Below, one piece after another: positions 26,032 through 34,711 of a DNA stretch of 64,000 nt (the stretch's first letter is position 1; every line of letters begins with the position of its first letter). This stretch comes from Brevibacillus sp. Lineage in GTDB: Bacteria > Bacillota > Bacilli > Brevibacillales > Brevibacillaceae. A program made the translations under genes and the position numbers. The DNA lies in contig JACDOF010000001.1 in assembly GCA_017656235.1 (NCBI GenBank), forward strand, positions 620,001 to 684,000. The letters run 5' to 3'. A model generated the notes under the pieces. The model did no database searches and had not been told where the DNA came from. It saw nothing but the letters and a program-made list of their open reading frames with translations.

Positions 26032-26112
26032 CAGGAATTACGCAATCGCTTCTGGTTCTCTCTGTTAGGGGAAACAGAGGCAGGAGTGCAAACGGACGGC
26101 ATGATACCAATG

Positions 26113-26158
26113 CAGCCCGTGGGGCCCCAGGGGGGTCCCTGCGGGCTGTATGTTTTAT
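26113..26158 (+). terminator. terminator of dppA-ykfC
   Basis: CAGCCCG (26,113-26,119) pairs with CGGGCTG (26,142-26,148). An inner GC-rich stem (GGGGCCCC region) and a TATGTTTT tail follow. Confidence 0.7.
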
Positions 26159-26199
26159 CAGGATAAGAAGAGATGATTTGACTGTTACCCTCCCGTTAT

Positions 26200-26217
26200 T
26201 TTAAACGAGTGTTTAAA
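26200..26217. promoter_or_regulatory. inverted repeat, candidate operator of the biosynthetic cluster
   Basis: TTTAAAC (26,200-26,206) and GTTTAAA (26,211-26,217) form perfect 7-bp arms around GAGT. It lies in the 408-bp gene-free interval before the NRPS-like gene. No convincing -35/-10 pair could be assigned in this interval. Confidence 0.5.
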
Positions 26218-26439
26218 TCGATTACAGCGCCTCCTGACACATGTGAAAGTAGTGAGGCCCATTCACGCTTTCCCTCTTCTTCCACCGTACTTCCTGTTCT
26301 CCCTATTTGACTGCTTTCCCATAAAACCTGTGGTGTACGCACATATAACGCGAAAACGATGTTCAGGTAGCATTGGATTTTTCTATCGTAATAGCAGTGG
26401 AAACGGCTTGCAAAGCCTGTTGGGCAAGGGAGGGATTCA

Positions 26440-28959
26440 ATGAAGAAAGAAGTTGTGCCGGTCATGCTGGAAACGGTAAACAGGCTGTATAAGAAGATTG
26501 CTGAGGGAGAAGGCACAAGAGACCGGCTGTCACTCCAAGTCGAAGTCGATGGAGCAGGTGCAAGATTTCCGGATGAACTGCGAAGGGGCGTTGAAGAGCT
26601 GTATCAGATTACCATTTCCTCTCAGGAATGGGCCCGCTTGCGAACACTGGACGAGGTGGTGCGCTGTGTACAACAAAAGCGTCTGGCTTACTGGCAGAAT
26701 CGTTTTGCAGAGAGGCCGTTATTTCCGGTACTGCCAATTGAACGAAAGGGGAGCGAGCCATGGACGGAAGAGGCAGAACAATCTGACTGCTTCAGGCGGG
26801 AGCGGTTCATCCTGCCATCAGAAGTGCAGGAGAAAATCGCAGCTTTTGCCAATATCTCTGCGGTAAGGGGGGAGGACAGGCTGCCCATCATCATGCTGGC
26901 GGTTTTCGTCCTTCTGCTCTACCGTTATACGGAGCAATCCCCTTTCATAATCGTCACCCCACGCCACTACTTCTGCTTCGAAGTGGATCGTGCAAGCCGG
27001 TTTTGCGACTACTTCCAGCAAGTTGTGGCTGCCGTAACGGATACGGTTGGAAGAGGAGACATTCCCCTCAAGTGGCTGTATGAAACGGAGCAAGATGAAA
27101 AAGAGCACAACAGCAGAATCGTACGGCCGGTTTCCTTCTGCTGCCTGGACGAGAGAAGCGGGATGACATCCTTTCCTGACAGCGCAGGCCAAACAGCAAA
27201 ACTTTCCCTTGAAGTTATCTCCCGGGAAGAGCGGGTAACGGTGAGTGTTACCTATGACGCTGCCCTTTATGAGCGGGAGGCGATTCGGCGGTTGCTGGGT
27301 CACATCCAGACACTGCTTGTGGCAGCGGTGAGCCAACCGGGGAGTGCTGTTGGATGCTTGCCGATGATCACGGCAGAAGAACGCAGACAACTGTTGGTAG
27401 ACTGGAACAATACGGCTCATGAGTATCCGCGTGACCAACTACTGCATCATTTGGTGGAGGAACAAGTGAGGCGAACTCCTGACCTGACTGCGGTCGTAAG
27501 CGAGCAGGAGGCCCTTTCCTACCATGAGGTAAACCGCCGGGCCAATCAGCTTGCCCGTCATTTGCGCCTGCACGGGGTGGAACGGGGCAAACCGGTAGGA
27601 GTGTGCATCAGCCGTTCCACCAAGTCGATCGTGGCCGTTCTGGCCATACTCAAAGCAAACGGTATATACGTGCCGCTCGACCCGGCCTATCCCGTTGACC
27701 GTTTGACCTATATGGTGGAAAACAGCGGCATAGACGTGCTGATCAGTGAAGAGGATCTGGTGGGCAAACTGCCGGTTGGCAGCGCCTCCGTAATCCTGAT
27801 GGACCGTGACTGGCCGCAAATATCCGTAAGAGAAGACAGCAATCTGGATGGTAGCGGAGCGCCTGATGATCCTGCATACATCATGTATACTTCCGGTTCA
27901 ACCGGACGACCAAAAGGGGCGATTTGCAAGCACGACGGCGTGGTCAATCTTCTCAGTGATCTTTCCCGGAGACTGCCGCTGTCCAGCGGCGCTCCCTGCA
28001 GTCTGTGGACCTCCTTCAGCTTTGATGTATCCGTCTTTGAAATGTTTTCGGCATTGACGTGTGGCGGCTCGCTGCATATTGTTCCCGACAACCGAATCCG
28101 CTACGACTGCGACCGGCTGCTGGAATGGATGAGCGAACAGCAGATTGAAAGTGCGTACGTGCCGCCGTTCATGCTGGCCGGGATGAGCGACTGGTTGAAG
28201 AAACCTGGCTCCACTCTTTCTCTTAAGCGGCTGGCGGTAGGGGTGGAGCCGATTTGGGAGCCGCTGCTGGTGGAGATTGCGGACAGGATACCCGGAGTCG
28301 CAATCTATAATATCTACGGACCTTCGGAAGCTACCATTTACTGCACTACCTACCTGCTGGACCGCAGACGAAGCGGAGAGCGTTACTTTCCCATCGGCCG
28401 GCCAATCGCCAACACGCGAATCTATCTTCTTGACGCCCAGTTGCAGCCTGTTCCGGTGGGCGTGCCGGGCGAACTGTACATTGCCGGCGAAGGGGTGGGA
28501 GGCGGTTATATCAACAACCCTCAATTGACGGCGGAGAGGTTCGTGGATGATCCGTTTGACCCCCGTCCGGGGGCGCGGATGTACAGGACTGGGGACCGAG
28601 CCCGCTACCTCTCTGATGGAAACATCGAGTTTCTGGGTCGGATCGATTTCCAACTGAAGATTCGCGGTCACCGCGTGGAACCGGGGGAAGTAGAGGGGGT
28701 ATTGGCGCAGCATCCGCTGGTTCGCCAGGCGATCGTGCTTCCTGTTGCCGATCACCTGAAACGAAATCAGCTGGCTGCCTTTGTGGTGACGGTAACGCCC
28801 GATTTGCAGGAGACTCAAGTCCAAGCCTATTTGCGGGAGCGGGTACCATCCTACATGGTTCCGGCACAGATCCGCATCGTTGACACCTTTCCTCTTAATC
28901 CCAACGGAAAGATTGACCGCAAGGCACTCATCGGTCAGCTCTCCGCCTGTGAAGGTTGA
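26440..28959 (+). CDS. NRPS-like protein: degenerate carrier region, partial condensation domain, adenylation domain, no carrier
   Basis: This 839-residue protein has an N-terminal part (10-90) resembling a carrier domain without an obvious active Ser. Residues 115-320 match the C-terminal half of a condensation domain, but the HHxxxDG half is absent. Residues 340-835 form a full adenylation domain: YTSGSTGRPKG (A3), SFDVSVFE (A4), YNIYGPSEATIY (A5), YRTGDRARY (A7), GRIDFQLKIRGHRVE (A8) and NGKIDRK (A10). The Asp in FDVS predicts an alpha-amino acid. My alignment gives D-V-F-Y-A-G-I-I-Y-K for the specificity pocket, which I cannot assign. With no carrier domain, it must load a separate protein, probably one of the cluster ACPs. 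The ATG at 26440 follows AGGGAGGGATTCA. Confidence 0.88.
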   Translation: MKKEVVPVMLETVNRLYKKIAEGEGTRDRLSLQVEVDGAGARFPDELRRGVEELYQITISSQEWARLRTLDEVVRCVQQKRLAYWQNRFAERPLFPVLPIERKGSEPWTEEAEQSDCFRRERFILPSEVQEKIAAFANISAVRGEDRLPIIMLAVFVLLLYRYTEQSPFIIVTPRHYFCFEVDRASRFCDYFQQVVAAVTDTVGRGDIPLKWLYETEQDEKEHNSRIVRPVSFCCLDERSGMTSFPDSAGQTAKLSLEVISREERVTVSVTYDAALYEREAIRRLLGHIQTLLVAAVSQPGSAVGCLPMITAEERRQLLVDWNNTAHEYPRDQLLHHLVEEQVRRTPDLTAVVSEQEALSYHEVNRRANQLARHLRLHGVERGKPVGVCISRSTKSIVAVLAILKANGIYVPLDPAYPVDRLTYMVENSGIDVLISEEDLVGKLPVGSASVILMDRDWPQISVREDSNLDGSGAPDDPAYIMYTSGSTGRPKGAICKHDGVVNLLSDLSRRLPLSSGAPCSLWTSFSFDVSVFEMFSALTCGGSLHIVPDNRIRYDCDRLLEWMSEQQIESAYVPPFMLAGMSDWLKKPGSTLSLKRLAVGVEPIWEPLLVEIADRIPGVAIYNIYGPSEATIYCTTYLLDRRRSGERYFPIGRPIANTRIYLLDAQLQPVPVGVPGELYIAGEGVGGGYINNPQLTAERFVDDPFDPRPGARMYRTGDRARYLSDGNIEFLGRIDFQLKIRGHRVEPGEVEGVLAQHPLVRQAIVLPVADHLKRNQLAAFVVTVTPDLQETQVQAYLRERVPSYMVPAQIRIVDTFPLNPNGKIDRKALIGQLSACEG

Positions 28960-29027
28960 CCAAGAAAAGGCGAACGCAAGACATGCAAAAGCAGAGCAAG
29001 ATCACGCCGAGGATGAGATGATAAAGG

Positions 29028-29041
29028 TGTTCCCGGGAACA
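29028..29041. promoter_or_regulatory. 14-bp perfect palindrome before the orphan gene
   Basis: TGTTCCCGGGAACA is a perfect palindrome 25 bp upstream of the next start codon and just upstream of its SD. It could be an operator for an internal promoter. Confidence 0.45.
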
Positions 29042-29066
29042 AAACACACGGACAGGAGGAATCCGC

Positions 29067-29588
29067 ATGAACCTGTTGACCAAGAAGAAAGTAACAATGA
29101 CCCTGGAGAGCTCCAACAGCAAAACCTACCTGGAACTGTTGGACGGCCGCGTGGAAGAGCTGCACTTCAAGCAGGTAGCGCCTACCCAGTTTACGGTAAG
29201 CGACTCTGAGTTCAGCTTGAAGTCAGGCATCACGGTTGACCTGGAAATCATGAATGTGGAACTGGAAGCGACTTCTTCCGTTCTCTGGCCGGGTCAAAAG
29301 ATCCGCGTTCGCGGCGGCGTGCACGGCCAAGGGGAGCCGATCAAAGCCGTAGCCACCATTCCGTTCGGCAAGCAAATCGCGGACGGTGTAAAAGGGGAAT
29401 CGTGGCTGTACTGGGTAGTAGAAACGCCGGACGGCACGTTCCACAACAAGCAGCCGATCCACATGACCGGGACGCTGACGTCGCTCCCGCCGAAAGATGC
29501 TACCTTCCACTCCGAAGGTGTCATCCCGCTGTACAACGAAAACGATGAACAGGTAGGTACCCTCTACGGCTGCCTGCAATCCAACTAA
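29067..29588 (+). CDS. hypothetical protein, 173 aa, beta-rich
   Basis: I do not recognise this protein. It has no signal peptide, membrane segment or Cys-rich motif, and its alternating hydrophobic pattern suggests a beta-sandwich or barrel. A central stretch reads WPGQKIRVRGGVHGQGEP, and the last 50 residues carry HMTGTLTSLPPKDATFHSEG. The ATG at 29067 follows GACAGGAGGAATCC. It lies between the NRPS-like and FAD monooxygenase genes, with a 14-bp palindrome just upstream. It could be a binding or lipocalin-like protein of the pathway, without direct evidence. Confidence 0.75.
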   Translation: MNLLTKKKVTMTLESSNSKTYLELLDGRVEELHFKQVAPTQFTVSDSEFSLKSGITVDLEIMNVELEATSSVLWPGQKIRVRGGVHGQGEPIKAVATIPFGKQIADGVKGESWLYWVVETPDGTFHNKQPIHMTGTLTSLPPKDATFHSEGVIPLYNENDEQVGTLYGCLQSN

Positions 29589-29655
29589 CGCTTGTCGGGA
29601 GAGACCGCCGCAGGTCTCTCCCTGCTATTCCAATTCTGTACGGGTAGGCGATCTC

Positions 29656-30834
29656 ATGTACGATTTTGTCATCGTCGGCGCGCGGTGTGCGGGAGCAGCC
29701 CTGGCTTGTTTTCTGGGGCGTGCTGGTTACAAGGTGCTGCTGATCGACCAATATGATCGCCCCGGTCCAACTCTCTCCACTCATATCATCGGGGAGACTG
29801 ACGTATACGACTCGCTCGGCATCAGAAAGCAGATGGAGACGGCCGGTGCACCGACGATGACCCGCATGCGCGTCGATCTGGAAGGTACGGTCATGGAAGC
29901 AGATATGGTGATCACTCCGCGTACGCTCGGTCTCAGACGGGAGCTGTTCGATGCCATGCTTTTGAAACAGGCTGCTGATTGTTCTCGGGTACAGGTCATG
30001 CTCAACACACGTGTGACAGGGGTGATCTGGGAGGGGGAGCGGGTAAAGGGGATTACCTGCAAACGGGCGAACGGCACAAGCTGTTCTTTTTACGCGAAGG
30101 CGATCATTGGCGCGGACGGGCGGCATTCCCTGATCGCCAGAGAGGTGCAGGCCGCTACGATAGCCATGAGCGATGCCAATCATCTTGATGTGGTCTATGC
30201 GTACCTGGCCAATGTCGAACCGCTGCCCATTCCTACCGTCGAATGGTACTGGACCGACCGGGGAGTGGTGATCTGCAACCCGATTGACCAAGGTCTGCAC
30301 TGCATCGCCTTGATGCTGCCGGGTGACGATTTTTCCGGCTGGAAGGGTTCGCTCGCGGCGTGTTACCTGGAGCGGATCGACCAATTGAAAACACTGCGTC
30401 CCCGCTTGCAAAACGCGCAGATTGTCGGAAAGATCAGAGGTGTTCGCCGCCTGGTCAGTTATATCAGACAACCGTTCGGCCGCGGTTGGGCATTGGTCGG
30501 TGACGCGGCAGCCCATCTGCATCCGGTGGCCGGGGTTGGAATTGACAACGCTGTCTGCTCTGCCTGGTATCTGGCCGATGAGCTGGATCAGTACATGCAG
30601 GGATACAAGACATGGCAGCATGCGATGGAATCGTACCAACAGCGGCGTGACGAGCGAATACTTCCACAGTACGAAGCCTCTCTCAAAACACTGGCCCGTA
30701 CCGGCCGGGCGTTCACGGACAGCGCCTCGGAGCAGTCGCTGCGGATGCTTTGTACGTTCCCCAGTCTGGTCAAAGCATTGGCCCGGCGTTCTGAAGAAGT
30801 TCTAACTCTTTTGCAAGGGGTGATAGACGAGTGA
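29656..30834 (+). CDS. FAD-dependent monooxygenase or reductase
   Basis: This 392-residue flavoprotein has an N-terminal dinucleotide fold (MYDFVIVGARCAGAALA), a GADGRHSLIAR motif near residue 152 that contacts both FAD and NAD(P)H, and GDAAAHLHPVAGVGID near 287 for FAD. This pattern fits the PHBH/geranylgeranyl-reductase group, which includes hydroxylases, halogenases and polyene-reducing enzymes. The halogenase WxWxIP motif is not seen. The stop overlaps the start of the SRPBCC-PDZ gene by 4 bp. It probably oxidises or reduces a cluster intermediate. Confidence 0.8.
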   Translation: MYDFVIVGARCAGAALACFLGRAGYKVLLIDQYDRPGPTLSTHIIGETDVYDSLGIRKQMETAGAPTMTRMRVDLEGTVMEADMVITPRTLGLRRELFDAMLLKQAADCSRVQVMLNTRVTGVIWEGERVKGITCKRANGTSCSFYAKAIIGADGRHSLIAREVQAATIAMSDANHLDVVYAYLANVEPLPIPTVEWYWTDRGVVICNPIDQGLHCIALMLPGDDFSGWKGSLAACYLERIDQLKTLRPRLQNAQIVGKIRGVRRLVSYIRQPFGRGWALVGDAAAHLHPVAGVGIDNAVCSAWYLADELDQYMQGYKTWQHAMESYQQRRDERILPQYEASLKTLARTGRAFTDSASEQSLRMLCTFPSLVKALARRSEEVLTLLQGVIDE

Positions 30835-31745
30835 TACCCACAACGCTGGATCGGACGATCAACATCACGTTCCTTGAGGCTGACATGGAAGAGGTATGGC
30901 TGGCGGTAGCCACACCATCCGGTTCAAACCGCTACCTGACGGACAAAGTGGAGACAAGCGGGATCTTGGACCAACCGCAGGTGGGAGACCGCTATACCCT
31001 GTATTACGGTGATATTGTCAACTACGCAACGGTGATTGCCTGCGAGAGGCCCCGTTTGTTTGTCCTTTCAGACACATACCAATCGATGGCGCCCGACGGG
31101 ACCATTCAGACTTTTCGCGTCCAAACCTCCTACTCGCTTGAACAGGTGGACGAGTTTGTCAGACTGACGATCGAAGTGGCCGGATTTGCGGAAGATACGA
31201 TGGGACAATGGCTGCGTGAATGTCTGGAAATGGGCTGGCGTCGTTCCCTGATGAACCTGAAATCGGTGCTGGAACTGGGACTGGATTTACGTACGGAACT
31301 ATTCAGCTACCCGCGGATGGGAATCGCCAACTGTACGGTGAACCGTGAGCAGGCCAGCGCAGCCGGGGTAACACCAGGTCAGGGAAACTATCTCCTGGAG
31401 GTTTTTCCCAATAGTCCGGCAGCCGAAGCCGGGCTGCAGCCAGGGGACGTGATTGTAAAAGTCGGCGACCATCCGATTACGGACTACACCTCTTTTGTGC
31501 GAGCGATCTCCCGTTACTACGGCAGGATGGAACCTGTGCGGATCGAGTATGTCCGGGCCGGAAACGCGTTGGAGACGGAAGTCAATCTGTCAATAGAAGA
31601 GCGCTTTACCGGACTGGTCGATCCCGACCATCTCAGCTTTGACGAACTGCAGAAAATCCGGCGCAAACTTGCGGCGCAACGCTCCGCATCCGGTTCCCTT
31701 TGGACCAGTGGTGAAAGCGGTGAAGGAGTTGAGACGACCCGGTGA
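30831..31745 (+). CDS. SRPBCC-PDZ fusion protein (paralog 1)
   Basis: Residues 1-150 have the pattern of an SRPBCC/Bet v 1 ligand-binding domain (FLEADMEEVWLAVATP at the N-terminus and a C-terminal helix GWRRSLMNLKSVLELG). Residues 180-270 form a PDZ domain: GNYLLEVFPNSPAAEAGLQPGDVIVKVG. A similar fusion is encoded at 34,712-35,587 on the other strand. PDZ domains are usual in exported proteases, but here there is no signal peptide and no protease domain. The GTG at 30831 overlaps the upstream stop. It may bind a hydrophobic intermediate and dock to a partner. Confidence 0.8.
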   Translation: MIPTTLDRTINITFLEADMEEVWLAVATPSGSNRYLTDKVETSGILDQPQVGDRYTLYYGDIVNYATVIACERPRLFVLSDTYQSMAPDGTIQTFRVQTSYSLEQVDEFVRLTIEVAGFAEDTMGQWLRECLEMGWRRSLMNLKSVLELGLDLRTELFSYPRMGIANCTVNREQASAAGVTPGQGNYLLEVFPNSPAAEAGLQPGDVIVKVGDHPITDYTSFVRAISRYYGRMEPVRIEYVRAGNALETEVNLSIEERFTGLVDPDHLSFDELQKIRRKLAAQRSASGSLWTSGESGEGVETTR

Positions 31746-32767
31746 GCAAACTGAGAGTAGGTGTGATCGGCTGCGGAAAGATTGCCCAGGTGCGGCACAT
31801 CCCCGAGTATTTGGCATGCCCAGATGCAGAAGTGATTGCGGTGTGCGACGCCAATCCGGCGCGGGCAGCGGCGGTTGCTTCCACGTTCGGCATTGCCCGT
31901 GCAGCCTCTGACTACCAGGAGATCATTTCAGCCGAGGATATTGACGCTGTCTCCGTCTGCACACCGAATAACCTGCATGCACCCCTCAGCCTGGCGGCCT
32001 TGTCTGCCGGCAAACATGTACTGGTTGAAAAGCCAATGGCCCTCACCTGGAGTGAGTGCCTAAAGATGACGGAAGCAGCCCGAAAGCACCAGAAAATCCT
32101 GATGGTAGGGATGAACCAGCGGTTTTTGCCGCTTTATCGGCGAGTCAAAGAGATTGTTGCATCCGGACAGCTTGGCGCCATACGCCAATTCAGCAGCAAC
32201 TTTCACCACGGCGGACCGGAAGGCTGGAGTGTTGAGGGAGCGAACAGCTGGTTTACCAGACGGCGGGACGCGGGCTTTGGTGTCATTGGCGATCTTGGCG
32301 TACATAAGATCGATTTGATCCAGTGGCTGCTTCATGATGAGGTTGGGGAGGTCTCCTCCTATTCCGCTACTTTTGCCCCCCATCGCGATGTGGAAGATGC
32401 TGCCGTAATGGCCCTGCGCATGAAAAAAGGGGCAGTGGGCACGATCCATCTCAGTTGGAACAACCCGCTTCAGGACCACCGCACGGTTCTTTACGGTGAG
32501 CGCGGCGTGCTGATGGTGGGCGAGACAATCTGCGGGATTACCGTGAACACGTTTGACGGCAAACAATGGGAGGAAGAGGTTCCCCCCGTCCTGCGTACGG
32601 ACGGTTTGGTGAACTCTGGTGTGATCAATCACTTTGTGGAGAGCGTGCGAGGCGGACAGCAGCCGGAGAGCAGCGGTGAAGCGGTTCTGCATGCGATGCG
32701 GGTGTTTTTTGCAGCAGCGAACGGCGGTGCCTTCTTGCAGGGTGAAGAACCTGAGCGATCGGTGTAA
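31742..32767 (+). CDS. Gfo/Idh/MocA-family oxidoreductase
   Basis: This 341-residue NAD(P)-dependent dehydrogenase starts LRVGVIGCGKIAQVRHIPEY. It has the EKPMALT motif near residue 97, and the GDLGVHKIDLIQW segment near 183 contains the usual catalytic His. Substrates in the family are mostly sugars, inositols and sugar nucleotides, so a role in making a modified sugar for the cluster glycosyltransferases is possible. The GTG at 31742 overlaps the preceding stop by 4 bp. A strong terminator follows directly. Confidence 0.85.
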   Translation: MSKLRVGVIGCGKIAQVRHIPEYLACPDAEVIAVCDANPARAAAVASTFGIARAASDYQEIISAEDIDAVSVCTPNNLHAPLSLAALSAGKHVLVEKPMALTWSECLKMTEAARKHQKILMVGMNQRFLPLYRRVKEIVASGQLGAIRQFSSNFHHGGPEGWSVEGANSWFTRRRDAGFGVIGDLGVHKIDLIQWLLHDEVGEVSSYSATFAPHRDVEDAAVMALRMKKGAVGTIHLSWNNPLQDHRTVLYGERGVLMVGETICGITVNTFDGKQWEEEVPPVLRTDGLVNSGVINHFVESVRGGQQPESSGEAVLHAMRVFFAAANGGAFLQGEEPERSV

Positions 32768-32806
32768 AAAACGTTCCCTTCCCCGAATGGGGCGGGAACG
32801 TTTTTT
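32766..32806 (+). terminator. strong terminator and insertion target of the group II intron
   Basis: AAAAAACGTTCCC (32,766-32,778) pairs perfectly with GGGAACGTTTTTT (32,794-32,806), with an inner CCCC/GGGG stem. The intron begins at the next base. Confidence 0.9.
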
Positions 32807-34694
32807 GTGCGCCCGGCATGGGCGGTAGCTATAGGGTGAAAGTCCCGAACGGGGGTTGGCTGTACCAACCGTTAGCCTAAGGCAAGGGTGTCCGCCGCGA
32901 GGCGGAATCTGAAGGAAGCCGGCGGCAAAGTCCCGACCTGAGGTACACGAACCCGATTCGAGGCTGTTGTACTCGGGCGAGCCTGCATAACAAGGCGAAG
33001 CCCCATACAGCCAAGGGGTACAGCAGTAAATCGGGCAGGTGCATGGGACGAAAGTTACCGCTCTTACCCGGGGAGGTCTGCATGGAACGCCTACTGAGGT
33101 TGGCAACCGCCTCCGCGAGGAGGCGCTGAACATGCAGAAGTCAGCAGAGGCCGTAGTACCCCAATCGGGGACGCCCGAGGGAGAAGGGCCGAACATCAGG
33201 TCAACACATGTCCCAACCCTTTCGATACGGTGCGACGAAGCAGAATTCCAATCCGGAACTTCCTCTGGATAGCAGGGGTGAAGCCCCGAGGGTACAGAGA
33301 AGGGCTGAGCATCGTACGGCAAGGCTGACGGCATGTGTGCGGAGGAAGGAGTATCGTTATGGACCTGCTGGAGAAGGTACTGTCACGGGACAACCTCACG
33401 GCTGCCCTCAAACGGGTCGAAGCCAACAAAGGTGCCCCGGGAATCGACGGTGTCTCAACCGAACAACTGCGCGACTACCTTCGCGAGCACTGGGCGACCA
33501 TCCGGTCGCAAATCGAGGCCGGAACCTATAAACCGTCTCCTGTCCGCAGGGTCGAAATCCCGAAACCTGACGGAGGAGTGCGGTTGTTAGGCATCCCTAC
33601 CGTAGTGGATCGCTTCATCCAGCAGGCCATCCTGCAGGTATTGACTCCCATCTTCGACCCGGATTTCTCCGACTCCAGCTTCGGCTTTCGTCCAAGACGT
33701 CGTGCCGACGACGCGGTGAGAAAGGCGCAGCAATTCATTCAGGAAGGATACCAGTACGTGGTCGACCTTGACCTGGAGAAGTTCTTCGACCGGGTCAACC
33801 ATGACATCCTGATGAGCCGGGTAGCTCGCAAAGTGAAGGACAAGCGTCTCCTGAAACTTATCCGTGCTTACCTGCAATCCGGGGTGATGATCAACGGAGT
33901 GTGCGTCACGACGGAGGCGGGAACCCCGCAAGGTGGCCCCTTAAGTCCATTGCTGGCCAACATTCTGCTGGACGACTTGGACAAGGAGCTGGAGAAGAGA
34001 GGACACCATTTCTGCCGGTATGCGGACGATTGCAACATTTATGTGCGCACAAAACGAGCGGGGGAACGGGTAAAGGCGAGTGTGGAGCGATACTTGACCA
34101 GTGTACTCAAACTCAGGGTGAACCAACAGAAAAGTGCGGTGGATAAACCGTGCAAGCGAAAGTTTCTCGGATTCAGCTTTGTTCCGGGCAAAGAAGCACG
34201 GATACGCCTGCACCCCAAATCGATCATCCGGTTGAAAGAACGGATTCGCCAATTGACTAATCCGCATTGGAGCATTTCCATGCAGGAGCGAATTCAAAAA
34301 CTCAACCAATACCTCATGGGATGGATCGGGTATTTTGCGTTGGCCGAGGCGAAAACCCATCTCCTGCGAATCGAGGAATGGATTCGCCGAAGGCTCCGAC
34401 TCTGCCTGTGGACGCAGTGGAAACGAGTCCGTACGCGTTACCGCGAACTTCGTTCGCTTGGTCTTTCCCACAGCAGAGCACTGGAAATTGCAAACACCCG
34501 CAAGGGGGCATGGCGGACAACTAAAACGCCGCACATGCACAAAGCCCTTGGCATTGCCTACTGGCAACAACAAGGGCTGATGAGTTTGGTACAACGATAT
34601 TTTGTACTCCGTCAAGCTTGGTGAACCGCCGTATACCGGTCGGTACGTACGGTGGTGTGAGAGGACGGGGGTTAACCGCCCCCTCCTACTCGAT
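32807..34694 (+). mobile_element. group II intron, bacterial class C
   Basis: The 5' end GTGCGCCCGGCATGGG and the following TATAGGGTGAAAGTCCCGAAC, GTTAGCCTAAGGCAAGGGTGTCCG and CTTACCCGGGGAGGTCTG match the ribozyme domain I of class C introns such as that of Oceanobacillus iheyensis. Domain V (34,623-34,657) starts GAACCGCCGTATAC with the CGC triad typical of class C, and a GC-rich domain VI hairpin follows. The intron ends about 34,694 in ...CTACTCGAT. It carries its own reverse transcriptase. Insertion directly behind a terminator T-tract is the known class C target preference. It appears intact and may be mobile. Confidence 0.9.
33359..34624 (+). CDS. ltrA: group II intron reverse transcriptase/maturase
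   Basis: This 421-residue intron-encoded protein copies spliced intron RNA into DNA and assists splicing. RT motifs are visible: KGAPGIDGVS (motif 0/1), YVVDLDLEKFFDRVNHD (motif 3), GTPQGGPLSPLLANILL (motif 4) and RYADDCNIYV (motif 5 with the catalytic YADD). The maturase X domain follows (LNQYLMGWIGYFALAE). No HNH endonuclease domain is seen, as in class C. The ATG at 33359 follows GGAGGAAGGA; an upstream frame lacks support. The frame is intact. Confidence 0.93.
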   Translation: MDLLEKVLSRDNLTAALKRVEANKGAPGIDGVSTEQLRDYLREHWATIRSQIEAGTYKPSPVRRVEIPKPDGGVRLLGIPTVVDRFIQQAILQVLTPIFDPDFSDSSFGFRPRRRADDAVRKAQQFIQEGYQYVVDLDLEKFFDRVNHDILMSRVARKVKDKRLLKLIRAYLQSGVMINGVCVTTEAGTPQGGPLSPLLANILLDDLDKELEKRGHHFCRYADDCNIYVRTKRAGERVKASVERYLTSVLKLRVNQQKSAVDKPCKRKFLGFSFVPGKEARIRLHPKSIIRLKERIRQLTNPHWSISMQERIQKLNQYLMGWIGYFALAEAKTHLLRIEEWIRRRLRLCLWTQWKRVRTRYRELRSLGLSHSRALEIANTRKGAWRTTKTPHMHKALGIAYWQQQGLMSLVQRYFVLRQAW

Positions 34695-34711
34695 TGTATC
34701 TTCCAAACATT

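Noticed and set aside
26300-26440. Sigma-A promoter for the NRPS-like gene
   Set aside because: TTGACT at 26,307 has no -10 hexamer at 16-18 bp; no pair was good enough to report.
28951-29066. Short frame between the NRPS-like and orphan genes that might encode a carrier domain
   Set aside because: The translated stretch is charged and lacks a DSL-like phosphopantetheine motif.
32060-33334. 424-codon minus-strand frame over the Gfo/Idh gene and the intron
   Set aside because: It crosses a functional terminator and the ribozyme domain I; no recognisable protein features.
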